Shown: one piece after another, positions 17,462 to 25,685 of the stretch
Position numbering within the stretch: the stretch's first letter is position 1
Layout of the letters: every line of letters begins with the position of its first letter
Assembly (NCBI GenBank): GCA_039818825.1
Contig: JBCBTD010000003.1
Coordinates: forward strand, 62,001 to 126,000
DNA from: JBCBTD01 sp039818825
Lineage (GTDB): Bacteria; Pseudomonadota; Alphaproteobacteria; Geminicoccales; Geminicoccaceae
Reading direction: 5' to 3'
DNA: 64,000 bases
Notes under the pieces: model-generated
Database searches by the model: none
The model's input: the letters and a program-made list of their open reading frames with translations, nothing else
What the model was told of the DNA's origin: nothing
Translations under genes and position numbers: made by a program

Positions 17462-18550
17462 ATGACACAAGCGCCCCCCTCCCCCACGACGACCGAAGAT
17501 GCGTACCGGACTGCGGGCGTCGACATCGCCGTCGGCAACGCATTCGTCCGCGCGATCGGCCCGGCGGTGGCGCGGACCGCACGCCCGGGTGTGGTTGGCG
17601 AAATCGGCGGTTTCGGCGGGCTGTTCGACCTCGCCGCGGCAGGTCTCCACGAGCCGCTTCTGGTCGCCGCCACCGACGGGGTCGGCACCAAACTGCTGCT
17701 GGCGGAGGCAGTCGGCAGCCATCGCGGGCTCGGCGTCGACTTGGTGGCGATGTCGGTGAACGACGTCGCCGTGCAGGGCGCACAGCCATTGTTCTTCCTC
17801 GACTATTTCGCCACCGGCAAACTGGAACCGGAGGTTGCGGCCGCGGTGGTCGAGGGCGTCGCGGACGCGTGCGTCGACGCCGGCTGCGCACTTCTCGGCG
17901 GGGAAACCGCGGAAATGCCCGGCGTCTATCCACCCGGGCGCTTCGATCTTGCCGGGTTCTGCGTGGGCGCTGTGGAACGCTCGCGCCTGCTGCCGCGACG
18001 GGAGCGCGTCGCCATCGGCGACGCCGTGATCGCAGTCGCCAGCAGCGGGCTGCACAGCAACGGTTTCTCGCTGGTCCGCCGCATCATCGATGCGACCGGC
18101 GCGGATCTCCATGCACCTGCGCCTTTCGCGGCCGAGGGAACGCTCGGGGCCGTTCTACTCTCTCCCACCCGCCTCTACGTCGCCAGCGCCCTGACGCTCG
18201 CCGACGCCGGAGCGGTCGCACTTGCCCACGTCACCGGCGGCGGCCTTCTGGAGAACCTGCCGCGGGTGATGCCGCCCGACACCATCGCGGTCATCGACCT
18301 CGACAGCTACGAGCTACCGCCGCTGTTCGCGTGGCTGGCCAACACCGGCAGGCTCGGTCGCCAAGACTTGGCGCGGACGTTCAACTGCGGCATCGGCCTC
18401 TTGGCGATTGTGCCCGAGAATGCGGTCGGCGAGGCCGTGGCGCGGCTGGCAGCATCGGGCGAGACCGTTTGGCGCTGTGGCCAGGTCGAACGCGGGCGCG
18501 GTCCGGCGACGGTGCGGTTGGACGGCGGCACGACGTGGCCACGCGTGTAG
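17462..18550 (+). CDS. purM: phosphoribosylformylglycinamidine cyclo-ligase PurM
   Basis: AIR synthetase, 362 residues, fifth step of purine biosynthesis: ATP-dependent ring closure of FGAM. Family landmarks are AYRTAGVDI at the N-terminus, the ATDGVGTKLLLA nucleotide-binding segment, MSVNDVAVQGAQPLFFLDY, GGETAEMPGVY, and SSGLHSNGFSLVR. The length is normal. The ATG is preceded by AGG five bases upstream, and the N-terminus carries a short Pro/Ser-rich lead (APPSPTT) before the conserved core. Its end overlaps purN by 16 bases, so the two are translated in concert. Confidence 0.95.
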   Translation: MTQAPPSPTTTEDAYRTAGVDIAVGNAFVRAIGPAVARTARPGVVGEIGGFGGLFDLAAAGLHEPLLVAATDGVGTKLLLAEAVGSHRGLGVDLVAMSVNDVAVQGAQPLFFLDYFATGKLEPEVAAAVVEGVADACVDAGCALLGGETAEMPGVYPPGRFDLAGFCVGAVERSRLLPRRERVAIGDAVIAVASSGLHSNGFSLVRRIIDATGADLHAPAPFAAEGTLGAVLLSPTRLYVASALTLADAGAVALAHVTGGGLLENLPRVMPPDTIAVIDLDSYELPPLFAWLANTGRLGRQDLARTFNCGIGLLAIVPENAVGEAVARLAASGETVWRCGQVERGRGPATVRLDGGTTWPRV

Positions 18551-19194
18551 CGGTCCTCGCGTCGGGCAGCGGTTCCAACCTGCAGGCGCTGCTCGATGCC
18601 GCCAGCGCCGACGCACCCTTTCGGATCGTCCGGGTCGTCGCCAACCGGCCGGACGCCTTCGCTCTGGAGCGCGCCGCCGTAGCTGGCGTGCCAGCGCGAC
18701 TGATCGATCACACCGAGTTCGCCGAGCGCGAGACGTTCGAGGCCGCGGTGACGGCGCAACTGGCCGACGACGGCGCCGAGTGGATCTGCCTCGCGGGGTT
18801 CATGCGGGTGCTGACGGCGTCGTTCGTCGAGCGCTGGCACGACCGGATGCTCAACGTCCACCCGTCGTTGTTGCCGGCGTTCAAAGGCTTGAACACCCAT
18901 CGCCGCGTCCTGGCGGCCGGGCTTCGCGTCACCGGCTGCACCGTACACGTCGTCCGGCCCGCCTTGGACGATGGACCGGTGGTGGTCCAGGCGGCCGTGC
19001 CGGTGCTGGAGCACGATGACGATGCCAGCCTCGCCGCGCGCGTCCTCGCCATGGAGCATCGCGCCTACCCGCTCGCCCTGCGCCTCGTCACCTCGGGCGC
19101 CGCGGTGATCGAGGGCGACCGCGTGCGGCTCGTCCGCACGCCGCCCCCGGACGCACGGAACGCGCCGTCCGGTTTCCTCTGGCCGGCGGCCTGA
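18535..19194 (+). CDS. purN: phosphoribosylglycinamide formyltransferase PurN
   Basis: GAR transformylase, 219 residues, third step of purine synthesis, using 10-formyl-tetrahydrofolate. The start of the protein shows ASGSGSNLQALLDA for phosphate binding. Catalytic residues are in place: Asn107 and His109 in NVHPSLLPAFKG and Asp145 in the DDGPVV segment. The GTG start lies inside purM in another frame, 16 bases before the purM stop; it is chosen because the family N-terminus begins just there. It converges on ndk, whose stop is directly adjacent, with no spacer for a terminator. Confidence 0.94.
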   Translation: MATRVAVLASGSGSNLQALLDAASADAPFRIVRVVANRPDAFALERAAVAGVPARLIDHTEFAERETFEAAVTAQLADDGAEWICLAGFMRVLTASFVERWHDRMLNVHPSLLPAFKGLNTHRRVLAAGLRVTGCTVHVVRPALDDGPVVVQAAVPVLEHDDDASLAARVLAMEHRAYPLALRLVTSGAAVIEGDRVRLVRTPPPDARNAPSGFLWPAA

Positions 19195-19617
19195 TCAGCC
19201 GACGATCTCGATCCCCGCGAAGAAGAACGCGATCTCCGTGGCGGCCGTCTCCGGTGCGTCGGAGCCGTGTACGGAATTGGCTTCGATGTTGCGGGCAAAG
19301 TCCTTGCGGATGGTGCCGTCGGCCGCCTTGGCTGGATCCGTGGCACCCATGACCTCGCGGTTCTTGGCGATGGCGTCCGGACCTTCGAGCACCTGCGCGA
19401 CCACCGGGCCACTGGTCATGAAGGCAACCAGATCGCCGTAGAACGGGCGCTCTTTGTGCACCGCGTAGAATGCGCCCGCTTGCGCCTCCGAAAGGTGCAG
19501 GCGCTTTTGAGCGACGATCCTGAGGCCGGCTGCCTCGAAGCGCGCATTGATCTGCCCGGTCAGGTTCCGCTCGGTCGCGTCGGGCTTGATGATCGAGAGG
19601 GTTCGTTCGGTGGCCAT
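19195..19617 (-). CDS. ndk: nucleoside diphosphate kinase
   Basis: Enzyme of 140 residues that equilibrates nucleoside tri- and diphosphates through a phosphohistidine. His117 in NSVHGSDAPE is the phosphorylated residue, and the N-terminal TLSIIKPDA segment is family-typical. The length matches bacterial Ndk. GGAG precedes the ATG by seven bases. It ends head-on against purN with no gap between stop codons. In many alphaproteobacteria ndk sits beside holC/pepA; here it has been moved next to purine synthesis, which suits its role in nucleotide pools. Confidence 0.96.
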   Translation of the reverse strand: MATERTLSIIKPDATERNLTGQINARFEAAGLRIVAQKRLHLSEAQAGAFYAVHKERPFYGDLVAFMTSGPVVAQVLEGPDAIAKNREVMGATDPAKAADGTIRKDFARNIEANSVHGSDAPETAATEIAFFFAGIEIVG

Positions 19618-19704
19618 GGCGCTCTCCGCAGCGGCGTTCGTGATCGTTCGCCGCGGCTTATAGCGGGCGCGGGAAAGAGCTGGAAGGGCAGGACGGGACG
19701 CCCT

Positions 19705-19723
19705 ATGTTAGCCTGGCTAACAT
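19705..19723. promoter_or_regulatory. 19-bp perfect palindrome before the outer-membrane gene
   Basis: ATGTTAGCC-T-GGCTAACAT, nine-base arms around one base, ends five bases before the ATG of the barrel protein. A bound repressor would cover the ribosome site or a start-proximal promoter; as RNA it could also fold there. Its TTAGC...GCTAA core resembles the site upstream of the metal importer at 29952, though the arm spacing differs by one base. Confidence 0.6.
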
Positions 19724-19728
19724 TCGGA

Positions 19729-20625
19729 ATGGAAAACACCTTGCGCTCTCTCGTTACGCTGCTTGCGTTGACGCTGCCGGCAACCGCGCTGGCTCAGCCC
19801 GCCTCGGTCGAACGCGGGCCGTGGGGCGCCCTGATCCAAGGCGGTTACGTCCACCAGTTCGACAGCGACATCGACGGCGGCGGCTCGTTCAGCGTCGATC
19901 GCTTCTTCGTCGAGGGCGGCCCGAACTACTCGTTCGATCGGCGCACCAGCGTCGGCCTGAACGTCGCCTATGGCTACGACGGCTACGATTTCTCGTCGGA
20001 CGGCGCCGGCTCCTTCACCGGCTGGGACAGCGTCAACGAGGTTCGCGTCGGCGTGCCGGTCCGCTTCGGCATCGGTGAGCGCGTCAACGCCTTCGTCGCG
20101 CCGCAGCTTCGCATGACCGCGGAGAGCGGCGCCGACTTCGGCTCCGGCGCCACGGGCGGCGCCGTGGCTGGCTTCAGCTACACGTTCGGCGAGCGGTTGA
20201 GCATCGGCCCGGGCATCGGCGTGTTCAGCCAGATCGAAGACAGTGTCGCGGTGTTCCCGATCCTCTTGGTCGATTGGAAGATCACCGACACGCTCTCGCT
20301 CGAAACCGGCCAAGGTCTTGGCGCCACGCGCGGGCCTGGGCTGGTCGCGAACTGGCAGCCGATCGACGACTGGACCTTTGGCGTCGGCGCTCGCTACGAG
20401 AGCTTCCAATTCCGGCTGGCCGACGGCGGCGTCGGCCGCGAACGCGCGTTTCCCGTATTCTTCACGGCCGGCTATTCGCCCATGCCGCTGGTGAGCGGCG
20501 CCCTGGTGGTCGGCGCCGACGTCGGCGGTGAACTCACGCGTGAGAACGGCTTCGGTCAGACCGTCGAACGCGAGGATTTCGACCCGGCACCGTTCGTCGG
20601 CGTCACCTTCCGCGGTCGCTTCTGA
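19729..20625 (+). CDS. outer-membrane beta-barrel protein of unknown function
   Basis: Exported protein of about 298 residues with a signal sequence (LVTLLALTLPATALAQ). The mature chain alternates polar and aromatic/hydrophobic residues in short strands separated by glycines and acidic turns (for example VGLNVAYGYDGYDF and WTFGVGARYESFQF) and ends in phenylalanine after VGVTFRGRF. These are marks of an outer-membrane barrel inserted by the Bam machinery. No specific transported solute can be named. The gene stands alone, divergent from ndk and followed by a GST on the opposite strand. A perfect palindrome directly before the start suggests tight regulation. Confidence 0.75.
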   Translation: MENTLRSLVTLLALTLPATALAQPASVERGPWGALIQGGYVHQFDSDIDGGGSFSVDRFFVEGGPNYSFDRRTSVGLNVAYGYDGYDFSSDGAGSFTGWDSVNEVRVGVPVRFGIGERVNAFVAPQLRMTAESGADFGSGATGGAVAGFSYTFGERLSIGPGIGVFSQIEDSVAVFPILLVDWKITDTLSLETGQGLGATRGPGLVANWQPIDDWTFGVGARYESFQFRLADGGVGRERAFPVFFTAGYSPMPLVSGALVVGADVGGELTRENGFGQTVEREDFDPAPFVGVTFRGRF

Positions 20626-20739
20626 GGCACCGTCCGAACTCCGGAGGTGTCGGCCGGGCGGCGGCCCAACGTCGATCGGCAGTCCGGCGCGCAGGGAACT
20701 ACCGGCGCCCCCGGCGCGCTTGCTGCGCTTAGGGGCGCA

Positions 20740-21384
20740 TCACCCCGCGGTAGGCGAACCGAAGTTGCGCTCGAAAACGTGAGCGATCTTCGGCAGCGTC
20801 TCGGTCGTCCTGGCGATGGCGAGGAGCTTGGGCGCCTCGGCTGCAAACCAATGGCGACCGGGCTCCCAGTAGGACATGGCAGCGACGTAGAGATCGAGCG
20901 CCGAGAACCGTTCGCCGAGAAACCAAGGCATCGCTGCCGTGCCATCGAGCATGGCGTAGAGCCTCGCTCGGTAGTCGCCGACCGTCTGGGCGAAGCCCGA
21001 TCGCGCGGCCGCGTCGGGCACGAAGCGCGCCGGGTCGTCGACGTAGGTGTAGGTCGGGTAGACGTTCGCGACCAGGAAAACGAGCCACCTCAGAAACTGC
21101 GCCCGTTCGGGCGCGTCAGGTGCCGGAACGAGTTCAGCGCTGGCCGTTCGCTCGGCGAGCCAAAGCGTGATGGCGGCACTCTCGGTCAACAGCTCTCCGT
21201 CCGCATCCACCACGGTCGGGACCTGGGCCAGCGGGTTCACCTCGGCCAACCGCTGCCGTGCCGCCTCCTCGACGAACAGATCGCCGACCTCGGCAATGGT
21301 GAAGGGGATGCCGTACCAAACGAGTTGAGCCTCGATCAGAACGGAGCCCCAGCCCGGGCGGCCGTAGAGAGTCAGACTGGTCAT
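20740..21384 (-). CDS. glutathione S-transferase family protein
   Basis: Cytosolic GST fold, about 214 residues: a thioredoxin-like N-terminal domain (LTLYGRPGWGS start, VPTVVDADGELLTESAAI glutathione-binding segment) and an alpha-helical C-terminal domain. The catalytic position near residue 13 reads Ser/Trp-Gly rather than an obvious Cys or Tyr, so the reaction type is uncertain. The ATG is used; a GTG two codons earlier is also in frame and GGGG lies upstream of both. It is convergent with the outer-membrane protein and is followed upstream by DUF1194 on the same strand. Confidence 0.85.
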   Translation of the reverse strand: MTSLTLYGRPGWGSVLIEAQLVWYGIPFTIAEVGDLFVEEAARQRLAEVNPLAQVPTVVDADGELLTESAAITLWLAERTASAELVPAPDAPERAQFLRWLVFLVANVYPTYTYVDDPARFVPDAAARSGFAQTVGDYRARLYAMLDGTAAMPWFLGERFSALDLYVAAMSYWEPGRHWFAAEAPKLLAIARTTETLPKIAHVFERNFGSPTAG

Positions 21385-21466
21385 GTTCACGTTCCCCTTG
21401 GCTTCTCACGCCAACCCGCCGACCCTCTCGCCACGGCTCCGTCAAACCGGCTGCCAGGCCCAGCGG

Positions 21467-22267
21467 TCAGTCGAAGCTGCCCATCCGGGCCTGCCACCGC
21501 TTCTCGCCGATCAGACAATCGTAGCCGGTGGCCGCCCTGATCACCCGCGCGGGCGGTGCGTGGCCAGCGATTTCGGTGACCAGCTTGCGGCGAAGCGCGC
21601 TCTCGAATGCGGTCATGGACTGAATGGCGAGGCTGAACGCCGCGAAGCCGCCGACGACGCAGTTGTCGTAGTAGGCGTCGAGGTCCGGGATGTTGTACCA
21701 ATCCGCGGGTAGCGGATCGAGCATCAGCGCCAAACCGTTGATGGTGATTCCACGAGCGACCACCGCATCGCGCGTTTTCGCAACCGGCGCACCCTGGTTG
21801 TTGGGACCGTCGCCCGAGACGTCGATCACCTGCCGAAAGCCGGCATAGCCGTTCTCGTCGAACAGCGTCGATGCCGTCATCAACGCACCGGAGATCGAAG
21901 TCCGCCGGGCGCGCTGCAGCGGCCGCGCCTGGATCGCGGCCGCGAACGCTTGCGCCTCGTCGGCGGAGCCGATCACGTGCCACGGCAACGGCCGCGGCGG
22001 CAGGTGGACGCCTGCCCACTCGACGAAGGTGACGGCTATCCGCCCCTGGTAGCCCGACTGGATGGCCGCCACCACCTCCGGCGATTGGATCGCCGCGACG
22101 TAGCCGGCGCGCTGCAACGAGAGTTCGCGGAGGTCCATCGACAGCGAAACGTCAGCCGCCAACACCAGTTCGAGGTCGACGGGGAGGTCTTCGGCTGCTG
22201 CCGGCACGGCGACGGCCAACCAGCCGCACAACCAAGAGGCGGCGGCTCGACGAACGATACCCTGCAT
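21467..22267 (-). CDS. DUF1194 (von Willebrand factor A-like) exported protein
   Basis: Secreted protein of about 266 residues with a signal sequence (WLCGWLAVAVPAAAED). The mature part begins VDLELVLAADVSLSMD, where DVSLS is a metal-ion-dependent adhesion site like that of vWA domains, and later has VIDVSGDGPNNQG. This is DUF1194, common in alphaproteobacteria and of unknown partner. Of two near ATG codons the second is used because GGAGG then lies eight bases upstream. It is divergent from phoD with a 209-bp gap. Confidence 0.86.
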   Translation of the reverse strand: MQGIVRRAAASWLCGWLAVAVPAAAEDLPVDLELVLAADVSLSMDLRELSLQRAGYVAAIQSPEVVAAIQSGYQGRIAVTFVEWAGVHLPPRPLPWHVIGSADEAQAFAAAIQARPLQRARRTSISGALMTASTLFDENGYAGFRQVIDVSGDGPNNQGAPVAKTRDAVVARGITINGLALMLDPLPADWYNIPDLDAYYDNCVVGGFAAFSLAIQSMTAFESALRRKLVTEIAGHAPPARVIRAATGYDCLIGEKRWQARMGSFD

Positions 22268-22476
22268 CGGCATGGCCTCCCGCGTAGGCTCCCGGTTCGT
22301 CACCTCACCTTGGACGTGGGTGGGGCTCTGGTCACGGGCGCAGTGCACGGCAGATGGTCGCGGTGCCCGCGCGCCGATGCGGAGCGCTCGTCTTGGCCGC
22401 TGAACGACGTGGTCGAAGCGTGTCACGCGACTGTCGTCCGGCGCCGATACGACGCCACCTATACAAGGAGGTCGCG

Positions 22477-24006
22477 ATGTATCGACGTACTGCTGCCAAG
22501 CTACTGGTCGCGTCCGGCGCCGGCTTCGGGTTTGCAGGATCAGGTTGGGCACAGTCGCGCTTTACCAAGGATCCGTTCACCCTGGGCGTCGCGTCGAGCG
22601 TACCGCGGCCGAATGCGGTCACGATCTGGACACGACTGGCGCCGGAGCCACTGACGCCGACGGGTGGGCTCGACCCCGTCGATCATGCCGTCATGTGGGA
22701 GTTGGCGACGGACGACGCATTCGGCAGCGTCATTGCCCGCGGCGGCGCTATCGCGCGGCCTGAGTTGGCCCATAGCGTCCGCGTCACCGTCGATGGGCTC
22801 GAGCCCGGCCGGCACCACTGGTACCGGTTCGTCTCAGGCGACGCGACCAGCCCGATCGGCCGGACCAAAACATTGCCACCGCTCGGCGGCCGCCTCGACT
22901 CGCTCCGTTTCGCCACGGCCTCCTGTCAACATTTCGAGCAAGGCTACTTCGTGGCCTTTGACCAGATGATCGAGGACGACCCGGATTTCGTCGTCCATCT
23001 CGGTGACTACATCTACGGCGTGTCGCGAGGCGACTTCCGCGATCACCTACGAAAAGAGGTCCCGACGAGCCTAGAGGACTATCGCCTGCGCCACGCGCTC
23101 TACAAGACCGATCCCAGCCTACAGCGAGCCCATGCGTCGTTCCCGTTCTACACGGTGCTGGACAACCACGACGCGCTGAAGAACGTGCCGCTGTCGCCCG
23201 AACAGATGGCGAAGAAGCGCGCGGCCTATCAGGCATGGTTCGAGCACATGCCGATGGAAGGCGGCTACGTTGTGGGCGGCGCAAGCCTCATGACCCATGC
23301 GGGGATCGATTTCGGCGACTTGCTGCGCCTGAACATTCTCGACACTCGGCAGTTCCGCGATGACGAGTCGCTCTGCCTCGAGCATGCTGATCCCGATTAC
23401 GGTTTCACGATCTACCGCCCCGCCTGCGATGCGGTCGTCGAAGAGCAGCGGACGTGCCTCGGCCCTTCACAGGAGGCTTGGCTCGCGCACCAGATGGCAA
23501 GCTCCGAACAGCGCTGGAACGGTTTGGCGTCGACCGTGCTCTTCTCGCCGTTCGCGATGCAGCACCGCGGCGACACGTTCCGCTACGAGTCGAGTTGGGA
23601 CTACTTCCCGACCAACCGGCGGCGGGTGCTAGACACGATGCGCTCGACCGGCCTCACCAATCCCGTGATCCTTTCGGCCGACGTCCACTCCAACTGGGCG
23701 ATCGACGTGAAGGCCGATCCGGACGATCCGGAGAGCCGCACGGTCGGCACCGAGTTTCTGGCGACGTCGATCGCATCCGGTTGGCCGCCGCCGTTGGACG
23801 AGCCGATCCGCGCCAACCTCGCCAACAATCCACACGTGCATCACTACGATGGCTCGGCCCGCGGCTATTTGCTGCACGACGTCACGCCGACAACATGGGC
23901 GTGCACGATGCGCACGGTCGATGACGTGCGCTCCCCGGCCGCCAAAGCTGCCGTTCAAGCGGCGTTCGTGGTCGAAGATGGCATTGGCGGGGTTAAGCGC
24001 GCTTGA
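22477..24006 (+). CDS. alkaline phosphatase D family metallophosphoesterase
   Basis: PhoD-type phosphatase/phosphodiesterase, 509 residues, likely exported: the N-terminus MYRRTAAKLLVASGAGFGF has paired arginines as in Tat signals, with a cleavage-like GWAQS. An N-terminal Fn3-like domain precedes the catalytic core: FATASCQHFEQGYF, VVHLGDYIYG, VLDNHDALKN and SADVHSNWAI. In the usual family the third of these is WDDHE; here the Asp-Asn-His variant may still bind metal. AAGGAGG lies five bases before the ATG, a near-perfect ribosome site. Its stop overlaps the TTG of the following HD-domain gene. Confidence 0.88.
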   Translation: MYRRTAAKLLVASGAGFGFAGSGWAQSRFTKDPFTLGVASSVPRPNAVTIWTRLAPEPLTPTGGLDPVDHAVMWELATDDAFGSVIARGGAIARPELAHSVRVTVDGLEPGRHHWYRFVSGDATSPIGRTKTLPPLGGRLDSLRFATASCQHFEQGYFVAFDQMIEDDPDFVVHLGDYIYGVSRGDFRDHLRKEVPTSLEDYRLRHALYKTDPSLQRAHASFPFYTVLDNHDALKNVPLSPEQMAKKRAAYQAWFEHMPMEGGYVVGGASLMTHAGIDFGDLLRLNILDTRQFRDDESLCLEHADPDYGFTIYRPACDAVVEEQRTCLGPSQEAWLAHQMASSEQRWNGLASTVLFSPFAMQHRGDTFRYESSWDYFPTNRRRVLDTMRSTGLTNPVILSADVHSNWAIDVKADPDDPESRTVGTEFLATSIASGWPPPLDEPIRANLANNPHVHHYDGSARGYLLHDVTPTTWACTMRTVDDVRSPAAKAAVQAAFVVEDGIGGVKRA

Positions 24007-24510
24007 CCGGCACGACGGATTGGCGCGACCGGCTCGACGGCCACATGTCGGAGCGGTTGGCGACCGAGCGGGACGGCGGTCACGACCTTGGCCATCTGCG
24101 GCGGGTCCGGCGCAACTGCTCGTATCTGCGCCGAGCCGAGGCTACCGCCAGCGACGCGTTGATCCTCGTCGCCGGCGCCTACCTCCACGACCTCGTCAAT
24201 CCGCCCAAGGACTCCGCGGACCGCCGTCGGGCATCGCGACGATCCGCCGAAGCGACCGTCACGACGTTGACCGACATGGGATTCTCGAACGAGCGATCGG
24301 CTGGTGTCGGCCACGCGATCGAGGCGCACAGTTTCTCGGCCGGCTGCCCACCTGAGACCGTGGAAGCCTGAATGCTCCAGGATGCGGGCCGCCTCGACTC
24401 GCTTCGCGCGATCGGCATTGCGCGGACGTTCTGCGCGGCGGGTCGCATGAACGGCCGGCTCGCCGACGTCGACGACCCCTGGGCCGAGCACCGCACGGCC
24501 GACAGCAGGG
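24003..24510 (+). pseudogene. broken HD-domain phosphohydrolase gene
   Basis: The first 122 codons encode an HD-domain hydrolase start (GGHDLGHLRRVRRN, AYLHDLVNPPKDS). An in-frame TGA follows ETVEA, and the same frame then resumes with the expected continuation: LQDAGRLDSLRAIGIART, then GRMNG and DDPWAEHR. Relatives read through here with a lysine or arginine, so a point change such as CGA to TGA is likely. Family similarity also fades after the EHR segment and the frame runs into the opposite-strand radical SAM gene, so the C-terminus is lost as well. The TTG start overlaps the phoD stop. Confidence 0.8.
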
Positions 24511-24533
24511 CGCGAGCGGGCCGACGTCGGACG

Positions 24534-25619
24534 CTACAACAGCCGGGGCTGCAGTTCGTCACCATCTGGCCGCACGAACAGGTCCGTCCTCAGTTCCCGG
24601 CGCGGTCGATCCAAACCCAGCCGGCGCCGCGCCAGAGCGAAGCGCTGGTGGAGCATGTCGGCGTAAACCCCCTCGCCTACCATCCGGCTCCCGAAGCGAG
24701 GGTCGTTCAACCGACCACCGCGCGCCCGACGCTGCAAGGCGAGCACACGCGCCTTCTTCGCAGGCGCGTGCTCGTCGAGCCAATCGTCCCAGAGCTCCTT
24801 CAACTCATGCGGCAAGCGCAACAGCGTGAAATGCGCCGAGCGGGCGCCCGCGGCGGCGCCAGCTGACAGGATCGCCTCGGTCTCGTGATCGTTCAGACCG
24901 GGGATGATCGGCGCCTGCAGGATGCCAACCGGCACGCCGGCATCGGCGAGGCGGGCGATGGTCTCCAGCCGCGCTTTGGGCATCGCCGTTCGCGGCTCCA
25001 ACCGGCGCGCCAGTGCCGGGTCCAACGTCGTCACCGAGACGAAGACCTGCACCAGGTCCGCCGCCGCCAGTGGAACCAACAGATCGAGATCCCGGCAGAT
25101 GAGCTTGGCTTTGGTGACGATCCCCACCGGGTGACGGGCCGCCAACAGCAGCTCGAGGACGCCGCGCGTCAGCCGCTCGATGCGCTCCAGGGGTTGATAC
25201 GCGTCGGTGACCCCCGAAAGGTAGATCGGTTCGGGCACGTAAGCAGGATGCGCCAACTCGCGCCGCAGCAACGCGACGACGTTCCGCTTGGCGAACAGCT
25301 TGGTCTCGAAGTCGAGCCCGGGCGAGAGCCCGAAGGTTCCGTGACTTGGCCGAGCATAGCAGTAGATGCAGCCATGCTCGCAACCCCGGTACGGATTGAC
25401 CGCGCGGTCGAACGGCACGTCGGGTGACGCGTTGTAGGACAAGGCACGGCGGGCGCTGTCGTCACGGATCTCGGTGCGTGATGGCGGCCTCGCGGCTTCT
25501 TCCTCCAACGTCGCCCAGCCGTCGTCGAATGCTTCGCGACGCTCGCTGGTGAACCGATGCGCCGGCTGCCGCGAGGTGCCGCGGCCCTTCCGCCCCCGAT
25601 CGGCCAACCTGCCGTCCAT
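24534..25619 (-). CDS. PA0069-family radical SAM protein
   Basis: Radical SAM protein of 361 residues. The cluster motif is CEHGCIYCYARPSH, close to residue 80, within the NPYRGCEHGCIYCYARP pattern of the PA0069/SplB-like group. Further landmarks are LDFETKLFAK, ISGVTD-like LSGVTDAYQPLE, and GILQAPIIPGLND. The reaction is unknown; the group shares features with spore photoproduct lyase, so a DNA-related role is possible but unproven. GGGAG precedes the ATG by seven bases. It lies downstream of the metal-import operon on the same strand, 66 bp away, and its 3' end abuts the broken HD gene. Confidence 0.9.
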   Translation of the reverse strand: MDGRLADRGRKGRGTSRQPAHRFTSERREAFDDGWATLEEEAARPPSRTEIRDDSARRALSYNASPDVPFDRAVNPYRGCEHGCIYCYARPSHGTFGLSPGLDFETKLFAKRNVVALLRRELAHPAYVPEPIYLSGVTDAYQPLERIERLTRGVLELLLAARHPVGIVTKAKLICRDLDLLVPLAAADLVQVFVSVTTLDPALARRLEPRTAMPKARLETIARLADAGVPVGILQAPIIPGLNDHETEAILSAGAAAGARSAHFTLLRLPHELKELWDDWLDEHAPAKKARVLALQRRARGGRLNDPRFGSRMVGEGVYADMLHQRFALARRRLGLDRPRRELRTDLFVRPDGDELQPRLL

Positions 25620-25685
25620 GCGCCACTCCCGTCACGGGCGTTTCTCTGCCCAGAACGAAAAGAGAACACGAACGTCCTTGGCGGG

